Position numbers and translations under genes: made by a program. A stretch of DNA of 64,000 bases from Magnolia sinica (Eukaryota; Streptophyta; Magnoliopsida; Magnoliales; Magnoliaceae): contig NC_080588.1 of NCBI RefSeq assembly GCF_029962835.1, positions 11,302,001 through 11,366,000 of the forward strand, given 5' to 3'. Below, piece by piece: positions 45,594 through 58,003 of this stretch. Position 1 is the first letter of the stretch. The number at the start of each line of letters is the position of its first letter. The notes beneath the pieces are model-generated. The model made no database searches, was not told the origin of the DNA, and was given only the letters and a program-made list of their open reading frames with translations.

Positions 45594-46052
45594 TGTAAGA
45601 CCCATGTCCTAGTCCGTACTGTTCCGTTGACTTCCGCAGTCCTTCCGGTCAAATTCTGGCAACCTTCGCACCATATCCGACGTTTGCGCGCGATCCTAAG
45701 CCAGGTCCCGCACACCGACGTCGGCTTGATCCGAAACCTATATCTTGGCGACCGCATCGTTGCCACGGTTCTAACGCCACGACTCGCGCACCGAACCGAT
45801 ACCCAGGTTAGAAGATGTCGATCTGCGTTTATTCCGAAGAAACGTCGCGCGTTGCGAATCTCGAGGGAATCACTACGATATGTCTCATTAATCAATGTCA
45901 AGTGCAAGCCTTACCTTAAGTACAACAACCCATTCCCTCCTTTTCCAAAAGTCCACTCTCTTTCCACCTCACCACTCCTCTTTTTCCAAACTTCAACCAC
46001 AACCATACCACTTTTACAAATTTTCAACCCAACCCATCACCCATCCATATCA

Positions 46053-46085
<33 letters not shown>

Positions 46086-49000
46086 ATTTCTCAAATCTCC
46101 TAAGCAACTCAAGCCTCACACGTCCAACCCCTCTCTCCCAAACCACAAGTGTGGTCCACCTTCCATCTACACCCTCTCATCTCTCATCCACACCATCAAT
46201 CTCCCATCAACCTCCATCAAAAGGCAACTAGGGAGCATTGGAGTCTAAGGGACCAAGAAGAAGGAAGATAAGGTGGGTGATTTACTGTTACTTTCAATTT
46301 TAGGGCCTACTTGTTGGTGGGACCCATTTGGATGTATGTGATTTAATCAAGAGGGGCCCATAGTGGCGGGGTCCCTTTATCTCACCGTATATCTCTCTCT
46401 TTATCTCTCTCTCTCTTTCTTTGTGATGGTGTGGATCCCACCAATATGTGTTATATCTACCCGTCCATCTACATCAAACAGTGTGGCCCACCCTATTGCA
46501 GGTCATGATTCACACCATCCACTGTTTGGATGGGCCCAATACATCCTTCCTTCTATATGTTATATTTTATATAATATATTATGTATTATATATATATATA
46601 ATATAAGATATATATTATATGTATATATGTATATATGTTGGTGGGCCACATCCACGTGGGACCCACCACAATGATGTGTTTATGGAAGTCGTCCAGCGTC
46701 CCTGGACGCTGGACGTTGGTAAACAGTGAAGTGTTAACTGACATGGGAGTGTACTACCAAGCTAGCCAAAGAGAAGGGAGAGGTGGGCCACTCATGCAGG
46801 CCCCACCTTGATGTTTTTAGGCAATCCAAGCCGACCATCCTATTTCCCAGATCGTTTTAGGCGTTGAGCAGAGAAATGATCTCAATCCGAATTTACGGTG
46901 GGCCATAGCATAGCAAACAAGTTTCCTACCATTGAAATATACTCTGATGTTGTTGTACATCACAAAACCATTCAATATTGGTCTCGATAGGTTTGTATCG
47001 AGCCACAGGGACCACTGGTTGGTGTGGATCTTGCTGAAGTGGGCCCCGCTTGGGAAAAACCGCAGAAAAACAACATTTTCAAAAAAAAAAAAAAACAAAC
47101 AAAGCAACAGCAGCAACTGCTGCCACTGACAGAAGGCGCAGGCAGCACCTACGGTGGCTGCCTGACGGACGGACCGAGCAGGGCCCTCACGGCCCAGCCG
47201 TGGGCCCCACCTTGATGCATTTCGGCCATCAAAATCGTGCATTTGATGGGTCCCCCCGGACCATATGACCACCCCAAATATCAACTGTATACGGAACTCC
47301 GGTGGGCCACACCGTTTAAAATCATGTGAAGACATGCTTAAACATATAAAATTAGTTGGTGGGGCCTACCTAAAATTTGGATGCAGTTGAAACTTGGTCT
47401 GAACGATCTACCAAGTGGGACACGCATAATGGACGAGCTGGATCTGTGGACCACATCACGGTGGGCCCCAGATTCGGGTGGCCTCATCAACAGTTTGAAT
47501 GGTAAATAAACATTACCGTGGGCCCTGGTCCACGTGACTCCCACGTGACCTCATCAACAGGTTGGGTGGAAACTAAACATCACGGTGGGCCCCTCTCTGA
47601 CCGCGTGGCCCTATGAACCGGCTGGTGCAAATAAACATTCCAGTGGGCCCCCTGGTCCACGTGACCCTATCAACAGGTTGTATGGAAAATAAACATTACA
47701 GTGGGCTCAAGTTGAGTGGGAAATAAACATTTCAATGGGCCTAGGTTGGGCCCCAGGTCTGAGTGACCTTGTTAATGGGATGGATGGAAAATAAACATTA
47801 TGATAGGCCCACTTGGGACCCACTTAAGTATGTATTGTAATCCACACCCTCCATTAGGGTGGGCCTCACCATGATGCATATGTTTCATCCAAACCGTTCA
47901 ATCATTTGGAAAATATTTTTATGCCATGTGATAAGGCCCATCTTGGTATGTTTGTGGGCCATCCATTGAGGCCCACCTTGATACTTACAAGGCCCACCTT
48001 GATTTGTATAAGGCCCATATTATGAGGCCCATTGTGATATATGCAAGGCCCATGTGACTAGGCCCATGTTGATGCATTTGTGGCCCGTCATTGAGGCCCA
48101 CCTTGATATATGTATACGAGACCTATGCATGAGGCCCATACCATGATTTATGTGTTGACCCTTATAGCGGCAGTGCCTTGGGAGCAATGATGGTTTGATG
48201 TTCACATTGTAAGGTTAATGTTGGTTAAATGTCCACATTACGACTCTCCCTAAGGCCCATTAATGGGCCCATATCTGTAGTATATAGGCCGTCTAGGCCC
48301 ATCTTCATGTTGATCAGAGCCCATCACCACATAACATGAATAACATAGATCCATGATTCATGATCATACGCATCATATGTATGCCTGATATGAGAAGTGA
48401 TTGATCATAGCATATGCCTTCGGGCAGATCGTTATGGGCTCCCTGATAGGCAGAGTCACCCCACATGAGCGCTCGGTATGCGCAGGATTATTGCATGTTT
48501 GGTAGGATGATTCATGCACTTGCATTTGTGTGATCATGATTATTATATACCCTAGCAACATCAGGGTCATAGCCTCTACAGACACATCATGGGTGGCTGG
48601 GTTGGATACCGAAAATGTTTGGTTCTAGCATACGGGTGCCATAGATGTCCCTGGGTGAAAATCCCTAAACCCGATGGTACCAGAGGATAACTCTAATATC
48701 AAGACTGAGTGGATATATGAGTGCACGAGGGCCGAATACCAGGAGGTCGCATCTCCCACTGTGTCATGGTCAGTTGGAAAGGGGTGTGGCCTTACTCGCC
48801 CGAGGGTAGGGGCAATATTAGGCTGAGTTTGACCAGCTCGTGAATAGGTCCGCTATCAACGTGCCGGATAGGTATTGGTAGACTATTGGCCAGGTGGATA
48901 GTGAGGTTTCTTACGCTCATTTGGACTGTGCGGCTTGGAGAGCGGCAGTGCCTCTTGGAGTGTACTAAACCCCGGTAATGATCCAGAATGAGAACTGTAC

Positions 49001-49108
49001 TGATATATGATGAGGATTGGTATGCTTGAGTTGCATCTCACATCGCATGGCCGTATTATGGCAGATGACATTCATATTTTACACCGCATGGCCTTGGTAT
49101 GGCTGATT
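45594..49108. repeat. Block D unit 1 (truncated copy)
   Basis: Contains a CT microsatellite (46,047-46,086), an AT-rich TATATATA stretch (46,560-46,640), an imperfect tandem zone of about 60-80-bp units ending AACAGGTTGGATGGAAAATAAACATTA-like (47,440-47,815), and about seven roughly 30-bp units containing AGGCCCA (47,935-48,140). It lacks the 43-bp satellite of unit 2. Confidence 0.6.
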
Positions 49109-52100
49109 GTGTAAGCCCCGTATCGTAGACTTTACCATTCCGTAGGCTTCCGGGATCTTTCCAGTTGAATCTTGGCAACCTTCGACTTTTATCCGATGTT
49201 TGCGCACGATCCTAAGCCGAATCCTGTCAATCCGAGTTGGCTCAACCCGAGACTTGTACCCTAGCAACCGCGCCGTCGCCGCGGTTCCGATGCCGCGTCT
49301 CGCGCGCCGAGGCGATACCCAGCCAAGATATGTGGGCCCGCATTCAGTTCGAGAAAAACTCCGCACGTTGCAAATCCTGAGAAAAGTCCCATCAATCACA
49401 TCAAATGTCACATCAATACATCAATCAAAGTCAAGTACAAACAACCCATACCTTAGCTTACCTTTCTCTTACACAAAGACCATAAAGTCAACAACTACCT
49501 TACCTCTCATGTCACTCCATCTCTCTCTCCCATCATTTGTCTCTCTTTCATTCTCTCTCTCATTTTTTTATTCCAAGCAACTAACGTCCAAGCCTCCATA
49601 TGAGAAGCCATGTGTGGCCCACCTTCCTACTTTCCATCTCCACCATCCAAAGTCCATCTCAACCGTCCGAATCGTTTCCTTGGAGCTTTAGATCGTGTTG
49701 GCGGATGAAGTCTAAGAAGATCTTGAGGTGGGTGCTTTTATTTATTGATCTTATGATTTGAGGGCCCACATTTGTGGGACCCATCTTGATGTATGTATTA
49801 TATAGGGAGGGCCCATAGTGGCGTGGTCCCTCCCCTCCTCACCGCTTCTCTCTCTCTCTCTCATGATGTGTGGCCCACCATGATTTTTTTCGTGTTATCC
49901 CATTTGTGGGACCCACCTCGCTAACGTCCAGGGCAGCGGCCCACTGTGATGATTTGATCCAAGCCGCCCGTTTAACAGGCCACACCATGTAGCAGCAGCT
50001 GCTGTTGGGAGTCAGCAAGCCCTGTGGGTCTTCATGAGGTATGCGTTATATCCATGCCATCTCCCATTCACAGCTCGTGGGGCCCACCCCACACGTGTGG
50101 TGCATGTGGAGTGGGACCCACCATGATGGATGCACCTTGTATTTGGACCGTCCATACAGTGGACAGCCAGCAGCTAAGCTGCCCATGACGTCTGCAAGTC
50201 CTATGGGTCCCTTTGACATATGTTATATCCCACTATCCATCCAACATGCAGTCCACCCCACACGTGTGGGTAAGACTCACCTGACATATGTGGTAATCCA
50301 CACCATCCACCGTGAAATATGTGTTTCACTCATGTCGTCCATTTGCTTTGCCATGGGGTTGGGGCCCACCTTGCCGTATGAGTTCTATATCCACCGTCCA
50401 TCCGGACGGGTGCTAGTGAGGCCCTACCATGATATATGTGTTTACCTGTACCGTCCGTCCAGCAATAGTATAGCTGCTGGACTGACGCCAATAGGTTCTA
50501 TGGGTCCCACCTTGGCTGCAGGGATTTGATCCACACCGTCCGTCCATTTGGACGAGGCCCCACATGATACCTGTGTTTTATCAACACCGTCCATTTTGGC
50601 GGAGCAGATGTGGTGGGGCCCACCTTGATATATATACACATATTGTATCCAGGCCGTCTGTCAACAACAGTCCAGGCCTGGACGTTTAAACAACAATATT
50701 ATAAATAATATAATGGCCTCACGTGGGACCAACCTTTATGTATGAGGGATTGGTTGGTGTGTACCCTACAGCGTCCTGAGGACTGGACTGTGTTGTACGT
50801 GGGGCCCTCCATGATGTGTATGTGCCATCTGGACGGTGCTGTGCAAGCCCTTCTATGATGTATGTGTGTGCACCGTCCATCGGGACGGTGGATGTGGGCG
50901 CTGATCACGAGGTATGTGCTGTCTCTACATCGTCCACCCTCAGCCGTCCACATGTGGGACGTGTGGACCTCAGGCCTGATGCAAGTGTTTTATTAATGCC
51001 ATCCATCTGTACTTCATATATGGGCCATCCATCTAGGTGGCCAGTGGCAATAACTGCCGCAAAATGTCAGCAAGCTCCGTGGGTCTGATCACATCCCAGC
51101 CATTCATCTATGGACCCCACTCAACTGATTAGCTGCTGTTGTACGTCAGCAAGGTCTGTGGAGCCCACGTGATGTATGTGTTTCATCCTATGCCTTCCGT
51201 CCTGATTAGTGGGACCCACACATGATATATGTATCTTATCCATGCTGATGGATGGTGCTGATTTACATAGGCAATATTTGGATAGTGACGTGGGCTCCAC
51301 CGTGATGTATGTTGTATATGTTGTACCCATGCTACCCCCGGCGAGGCCCACCTGTTGTGTAAGCGCAGGGCTCACTTGCTTGTCGTGCAGGGCCCACCTA
51401 CTCGGTGGCCTAATGGGATGTTACGGGGCTTGATATGTGGCCCACTTGATGTGTATCAGGCCCATGAGATGCGGCCCATTGCGATGTGTATGGTGATGTA
51501 TTCGAGGCCCAGATACGTGGCCATTTGATACATATGAGACCCACGTGTAGGGCCCACATGTTATGTTTTTGAGGCCCATGATCAGGGCCCACCTATTGTG
51601 TATGAGACCCATGATATTGTATATTAGGCCCTTGTGTGAGGCCATGGGCCCACCATACATTTGGCTCTAAGTGGGCCACTCCTTGGGAGCAATGTTGGTT
51701 AAATGGCCACATTGTTGGGCAATGATGGTTTAATGTCCACGTTGTCATGACCGAATGCCAATTCCGATCAATGTGACCGATTTACCGATTCTAATTATCG
51801 ATCGATTTCGATTATCGTCCGATTCTGATTATCGATCGATCCGATTATCGTGACCGATTTGCCGATTCTGATTATTGATCGATCCAATTGTCATGACCGA
51901 TTTGCTGATTCTGCTTATCGATCGATCCAATTATCGTGACCGATTTGCCAATTCTGATTATCGATCGATCCGATTGTCATGGCCGATTTGCTGATTCTGC
52001 TTATCGATCGATCCCGATTGTCGTGACCGATTTGCCGATTCTGATTATCAATCGATCCGATTATAGTGACCGATTTGCCAATTCTGATTATTGATCGATC

Positions 52101-55035
52101 CGATTGTCATGACCGATTTGCCGATTCTGCTTATCGATCGATCCCGATTGTCGTGACCGATTTGTCGATTTTGATTATCGATTGATCCGATGATCATGAC
52201 CGATTTGCCGATTCTGATTATTGATCGATCCGATTGTCATGACCGATTTGCTGATTCTGCTTATCGATCGATTCCGATTGTCGTGATCGCTTTGCCGATT
52301 TTGATTATCGATCGATCCCGATTATCGTGACCGATTTGCCGATTCTGATTATTGATCGATCCGATTGTCATGACCAATTTACTGATTCTACTTAGCGATC
52401 GATCCCGATTGTCGTGACCGATTTGTCGATTTTGATTATCGATCGATCCCGATTATCATGACCGATTTGCCGATTCTGATTATTGATCGATCCGATTGTC
52501 ATGACCGATTTGCTGATTCTGCTTATTGATCGATCCCGATTGTCGTGACCGATTTGTCGATTTTGATTATCGATCGATCCGATTTGCCGATTCTGATTAT
52601 TGATCGATCTGATTGTCATGACTGATTTGCTGATTCTGCTTATCGATCGATCCCGATTGTCTTGACTGATTTACTGATTCTGATTATCGATCAATCCCGA
52701 TTATCGTGGCCGATCTTACCGATTCTGATTATCGATCGATTTCGATTGTCGTGACTGATTGTCGATTGATATGACCGATTTGCCGATTCTGACTATCGAT
52801 CGACCCCGATTGTTTTGACCAATTGCCGATTGACATGACCGATTTGTCGATTCCGATTATTGATCGATTTCGATTTGTCGAGGCCAATTGTATAGGCCGA
52901 TTCTGATTGTCGAGGCCGAGTATCGAGGCCGGTTCCGAGTGTCGAACCTGATTGTTAAGGCCGATTTCGATTGCCAAGGCCTATTATTGATGCCTACATG
53001 ATGCATATGCGACCCGTAGTTGAGGCCCATTGTAATGTATTTGAGGGTCATGGGCAAGGCCCATTGTGATGTATTCGTGGCATATGGGCAAGGCCCATTG
53101 TAATGTAATCAAGTTCCGTGGGCGTGGCCCATTGTGATGCATTCGAGGCCCTTGTATGGAGCTCGACGTGATGTATGTGAGGCCCATGAGCAGGGCCCGC
53201 CTGTTGTGTATATGTGTCCCTTGAGTAAGGCCCACTGTGTTGTATATCGAGCCTTTGTGTGAGACCATGGACTCATTATATGTTTGACTCTATGTGGGTC
53301 ATTCCTTGGGGGCAATGTTGGTTAAATGTCCACATTATCGAGGTCGATTGTCGATGCTGGTTGTGGATACCAGTTATGAGTATGTGATAGCATAGCATCA
53401 TGATACATGCCCATACGCATCATCTGCATGTTTGTTATGAGAGGTGGTTGATCATTGCATATGTCATTGAGCATGTTGTTATGAGACTCCCTGATAGGTG
53501 GAGGTTATCTCACATGAGCACGCGGTATGTGCAGGACTGATGCATGACTGGAATGTATGACTCATGCATCTCGCATTATGATTACTGTATGCCTAAGCGA
53601 CATCAGGGCCATAGCCTCCACAGGCATATCGTGGATGACCAAATAGGACACCGGAAATGTTTAGTTCTAGCATACGGGCGCCATAGATATCCCTGGTTGA
53701 AAATCCTTAAACCTCCGTGGCCAAGAGACGCCCCAACGTAAAGACCGAGTGAATACATGAGCGCCCGAGTGCCGAATACCAGGAGGCCGCGTCTCCCACT
53801 GTGTCGTGGTCGGTTGGGAGGGGGTGTGGCCTTACTCGCCCGAGGGTAGGGGGCAATACTAGGCTGAGTTTGACCAGCTCATGAATGGATCCGCTATCGA
53901 CGTGCCGGATAGGTATTGGCAGACTATTGGCAAGGCAGATAGTGAGGTTTCTTATGCTCACTTGGACTGTGCGGCTGGGAGAGCGGCAGTGCCATTTGGA
54001 GTGTACTAAACCCCAGTGATGATCCTAGAGATGAACTGTACTGATATGTGGATTTAGTGAGTAGGAGTTGCATACTCATTCATCCATTCATTCATTCACT
54101 ATCCACTCGGGTTGGTGGTGCACAACTATTTGTTACGTGTGCTTTCGCAATGGCCAGGATTTCGGTTGGGGCGCGCGACTAACCTGAGATCAGGAGTTTA
54201 CCACATTGAGTCTGACTATCCAAATTAGGTATGGGACTAGTTTGGATAGGAGTCCATTGTGATAGACCCCCATAGCCTGCGATACTACGTACTACTATCC
54301 CGACTTCACACTCCAGCATGATCATTTCATTCGCACTGCACGTGCATTACATCTGCGGCATATGGTATGACTGACGCTGTTTATTTTATTTATCAGGAAT
54401 GTTTATTGCATTGCATCCTTTGCATATGATATTTGGCTCTCTATGACTCTTCATTTGCATAACTAATTTGTATTGCGTATTTTAATATTGTGGGATTTAT
54501 GACTTTGTCAGTATTTCTGCTTACCCTGATAATTCATGATCTTGTTCGTATATCTTTTTATTCTGATATTGTACGATTTATGGATCATAGTATTTTCGGT
54601 ATTGTATGATGATGGCATTGTATTGAATACTTAGCACATACCTTGTGCACACACTTACACCACTCTCTAAGCTTTCTATAAGCTTATGCACGATAGATGC
54701 ATACAGGTGATGTTAGGTTACAGCAATGTTGAGCTTGGAGCGTGCGGCGATCGTCTGGAGCTTGGTTTTTATTTATGTATTTCCTTATAGCATTGTACTC
54801 AACTGATTATATTAGTGGATATGTGATGATGATGTTACCTTTGTGAGTTGGATAATCTTGTGGTTATGCTTATTGCGAGTTAAACAAAAAAAAATTCCTC
54901 CTTGTAGGATTCCAGGATTGGAATCTGGCGTATGGACGCTAGGAGCCAAGAATGGGGTACTACGGCGGCTGTCGGCACCAGATTCGGCGATCAGGATTCC
55001 TGTGAATCCGATTTCCGGGTTTGGGGCGTGATACA
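49109..55035. repeat. Block D unit 2 (full copy, 5.9 kb)
   Basis: Same order as unit 1 but with an expanded subrepeat zone (49,880-51,680, many copies of 'gggcccaccwtgatgtatgt' and 'ccaygccgtccatcc') plus the 43-bp satellite, and a further 0.7 kb ending CGGGTTTGGGGCGTGATACA. The ORFs within it are chance readings of repeats. Confidence 0.6.
51770..52985. repeat. 43-bp satellite array in block D unit 2
   Basis: About 28 units; consensus starts TGACCGATTTGCCGATTCTG and contains the palindrome ATCGATCGAT. One variant (GCTGATTCTGCTTATCGATC) recurs at about 51,913, 51,999, 52,129, 52,259, 52,390 and 52,521, mostly 130 bp apart, so three monomers form a higher-order unit. Units degrade toward 52,985 into CGAGGCCGATT-type sequence. 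It translates as a chance repeat protein on the minus strand. Confidence 0.85.
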
Positions 55036-56853
55036 TTAATTGCACAAATGCGACATATGATCAGTTAACGATGTTGCTTTTAGCCGTACTACCATTCTCA
55101 TAGCCGCTTAAGAGGGAATCTTAGATCCTTTGCTGGGCTGTTGCACCTCAAAATGATCATTAAAAGGCTCAAGGTTAACTTTCGTCGTGGTTGAACTAAG
55201 GTCTAAGATCAACTTTTTATCGCGGTCGAACCAACTTTTGAGGATTGATTGTGGCCATGTCAATATCCATGTTGAGTGGAAATGGATCAATGTCAATTTG
55301 TATTGCTTCTTTTTTCCTTCTCAAGGAATTTCAATAATCCCCAATTAATTTTGTCTTGGGTAAAGTTTTTAAAAATGACACATTTGTTAATGGAATGGAA
55401 ACGAGTTACATGTCATTTGCAATACTCAGTCTTTTTTAACTCTTTGAGTGTAGGTATTTTATAGTTGATAGAATTTTTAATAAATTTCTCGGTGAACATT
55501 ATATCCTTTGAGTTTTTTGTGTGGCTAGCGTAATTGTTTTTACTTTAACCAATGCTAAACAAACTAATGGCTGCTTGGACACTATTTTGACTGTTTCCAC
55601 CTCATAGTTAGGATCATGGTAGTATGTTTCAGCTGACAAGTTCTTTTACCTTGTTCCCTCTTGAAGAAGAGCTTCATATCAAGATACTTTTCTAGTTAAA
55701 TCATATAGATCTATAAACTCTGTTCCGATGAACCTTTTACAGAGTTTGTATTTCAAATCGTCTTGAGTGAGCTATACAAATTCAGCTCAGTTGTGACAAC
55801 TTTACATCTGCTTTTCACTCTTTTAAACCGAGCAATATTATTTTTACATTAATTCATCTGTCAACTACTGGAAATATGTAAGATTGGCAATAGAAATTTC
55901 CCCATTCTTATTAAAGAATTGGGCATCAAATTTTTTTTCCCATTTCTTGGTACCGTTTAGATGGAGTTTAGCGAAAGATTAGAGTACCAATTAAAAGCCA
56001 TTGTTGTCAAAGAATGGCCAAACAATTACAATTTGTAATAATCATCACTGGCTAGTTATCCACACTGCATGGTAAATCGACCTATGTGCTCTATGGTCGA
56101 TGAACAGTGTCACCTATGAATAGTGTAAAATCAATTTGATAATTTTTTGGTAATGTATATTGCCGATTGATCCATTCAAGATAAGATTTGTGATAGACAA
56201 TAGTAATAGTTAGGTCGAGAACATAACTTGCCACTTCTTGGACCAATTGCAAAACTTGGTTGCCGTACAAATGCTGATGTTCGATCATCGGAGATGGCTA
56301 AGGACCTATTGGGTGTTGTTTCCTATTGTGAGGTACATGACTAGGAAATGGTTGCCCCCCAGGTATTATTTGATTCCTAGCCTCATGAATGAAATTCTCA
56401 TTCTCCCATTCAAGTTGTTTGAACTCAACAGGTGGATGAACATTCCGCACTTCGTGTACTAGAGCAGGATGTGTATTTCATTGTAAAAGAGGTACTAGCA
56501 CCAAATTTTCGACAGAATTAGTCTCAATAGTTTGCTGAGGCATGACATGTGTTCTTTTATCAAAAATAGCTATCATCCCATTCAAACTCTCGGTCTGACT
56601 AACCATCCATCTATTGAAATTTTCAGCATGGATTTGTGAGTGCTCGGCCTGCTCATGACTGCTTTGCAATATGCTAAATCTTCATTTGCATATCACGTAG
56701 CCCAACCGACATTATCTCAAGAGGATCAGTCTGAGATGAAGATGCCTTATATTGATTTGGAGGATTGGGCACTAGGTTTGGTTGTGGATTTAACATCTCA
56801 GGTACTGGCTGCACCTGAATTTCCTCCTATGGTGCAGGAGGTTCATTAGTCAT
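55036..56853 (-). pseudogene. Tat-type gag of element C, degraded
   Basis: Reading minus from an ATG at 56,853: Pro-rich start MTNEPPAP, then YLEWINRQYTLPKNYQIDF and TLFIGDT (about 56,120-56,180). The latter matches the P-D-F-T-L-F-S-G-x-x block of Tat gag, followed by degraded pieces of the S-L-T-G-x-A-F-x-W-Y helix region. A Lys/Glu-rich part continues to 55,108. There are many stops and shifts. The region ends at the D block, and the protease and RT that should follow are not found on either side of D. Confidence 0.7.
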
Positions 56854-56933
56854 GGAAACAATACGAGTATTTCTTTGGCTTATATTTAACTATTGCATCA
56901 GTATGTTTATCAAAAATTCGAGGTCCAATTGAG

Positions 56934-57760
56934 TGTGCCAAAAATTGTTCACACTCGGTTTGTTTTGGTTACATGTCGTGTGTGCAGGCATGCCAAAACC
57001 GATTATATGGATCGATTCAAACTGAACAACTTGACCCCAGGCGCTAAGATAGGCAGATATGTCAAGTGGGATCATATATGACCAGGATATGAGAATATCG
57101 GTCGCCTATTCAACCACTTGCAAGATAGTTATAAGATAATTAGACGAATATCGGAGTGTAGGGTTCTTCCTCTGAAGATGGGTTGCACTTGCCTTCCGCA
57201 CGAAATAACTTTTATAAGTGGAAACCATCAAATAAAAAAGAAATACTTACAGTCGGTCGGTCATAAGGAGCAACTACAAGATGCCTTTTTGAAAGACAAA
57301 TTGATTGTATTTATACCGGAAATAGCCCAATATAAAAGCATAAACTTGGATACTCGTATGATAAAGCTAAATTATTATAGGAAAAATTAATTTAATTAGT
57401 TTGATTGATTTAGTGTGAGATGACGTGCTTGTTTGAATCCATTACTATTTATAAACCAATATGATAGTTATCTCTGATGTATTTTATTTTTTACTTAACA
57501 ATTATAATAGCTGATTTGCTGCACGTCGGTCTTTTAAATCCTTTCCTCTTTGACCCACGTCCCTTTAACTGATCTTTTTGATTTACTGCTTTTTGCTTAG
57601 CCATGTCCTGTCACGAGACGACGTGTATCATCGGATCAATGCCCGTTGTAATTACGACGCACAAATAGCTTCAAGTATTTGAAAAAAACTTTTGCACACT
57701 GTATTTGACACATGTAGCTTCTAATTGACTATCTCTGAACTGTCACAAATAGGGTAAAAC
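56934..57760 (-). repeat. Element C 5' LTR
   Basis: Starts on + with TGTGCCAAAAATTGTTCAC (the LTR end on minus: GTGAACAATTTTTGGCACA). A minus TATA box, TATAAATAG, lies at 57,445-57,453. Matches 16,908-17,908 in order. The outer boundary near 57,750-57,760 is uncertain. Confidence 0.72.
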
Positions 57761-58003
57761 ACCCGGATGAATAGCGTAGATGTCGCATGCACGGGAGAGT
57801 GGTCCTGGATGAGGCCTACGGTAACAGTTATTGTTTCAGGCTGAGAGTCTACGGTTCAAGACCAATTTGATAAAGTCTAGTTTTAAGTTCGGGGCCATTC
57901 ATTAAGTGGGCCCCAATAACGTTGCTGAAAATCAGACCCTTACTGATGGACAGCATGGATGTCACCTGCACGTGAAGAGTGGCATAGATAGAGCCTAAGA
58001 TAT
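57761..58003. repeat. Repeat fragment, copy 1 of a roughly 130-200-bp direct repeat
   Basis: GGAGAGTGGTCCTGGATGAG and the segment from AGTCTACGGTTCAAGACC through GATGGACAGCATGGATG match 58,715-58,900 (AGTCTACTGCCCAAGAGC through GGTGGACGGCCCGGATGG and GGAGAGTGGCCCTGGATGGG). No coding capacity. Identity unknown. Confidence 0.5.

Larger units (their letters stand above)
45594..55035. mobile_element. Block D: two giant LTR-like units fused, inside element C
   Basis: Unit 1 (45,594-49,108) and unit 2 (49,109-55,035) are direct repeats. Both start TGTAAGMCCC and share a GC-rich CCTTCG...GCGCGAT...CGATACCCAG head, a CT-rich leader, a long 'gggcccac' subrepeat zone and a CTCCCTGATAGG...GTGCCGGATAGGTATTGG tail. 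Only unit 2 reaches the terminus GGGGCGTGATACA; unit 1 stops about 0.7 kb short. On the minus strand the outer end reads TGTATCACGCCCC, like starts of Tekay/Del LTRs, so this may be a full LTR joined to a truncated LTR with the internal region lost. No protein domain was found. Outer flanks (TAGTC and TTAAT) do not match. Confidence 0.6.
16908..57760 (-). mobile_element. Element C: Tat-lineage Ty3/gypsy element carrying nested insertions
   Basis: Related LTRs bound it (16,908-17,908 and 56,934-57,760). In minus orientation the order is 5' LTR, gag remnant (56,853 to 55,036), block D, RNase H (about 45,510-45,060), integrase (45,059-44,706 then 36,334-35,290, split by element B), an antisense PMD ORF (on +, 18,404-19,201 and 31,760 to about 35,100, split by E and A), then the 3' LTR. 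An antisense PMD-type ORF between integrase and 3' LTR is a known trait of some Tat elements. Subtracting E with A (12.6 kb), B (8.4 kb) and D (9.4 kb) leaves about 10.5 kb. Protease and RT are missing. No clear target duplication was found. Confidence 0.82.

Noticed and set aside
45488..45907. 139-codon minus ORF as a gene
   Set aside because: It spans the junction between the element C RNase H and block D, so it is a chance fusion frame.
50041..50529. 162-codon + ORF rich in His, Pro and Ser
   Set aside because: It reads through the 'gggcccacc' subrepeats of block D; no domain and the composition follows the repeat.
52392..52977. Asn/Arg/Ile repeat protein on the minus strand
   Set aside because: It is a translation of the 43-bp satellite; its period gives repeated RSINNQN-type peptides by construction.
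51770..52985. CRISPR-like array
   Set aside because: Head-to-tail 43-bp repeats without unique spacers, in plant DNA; this is a satellite.
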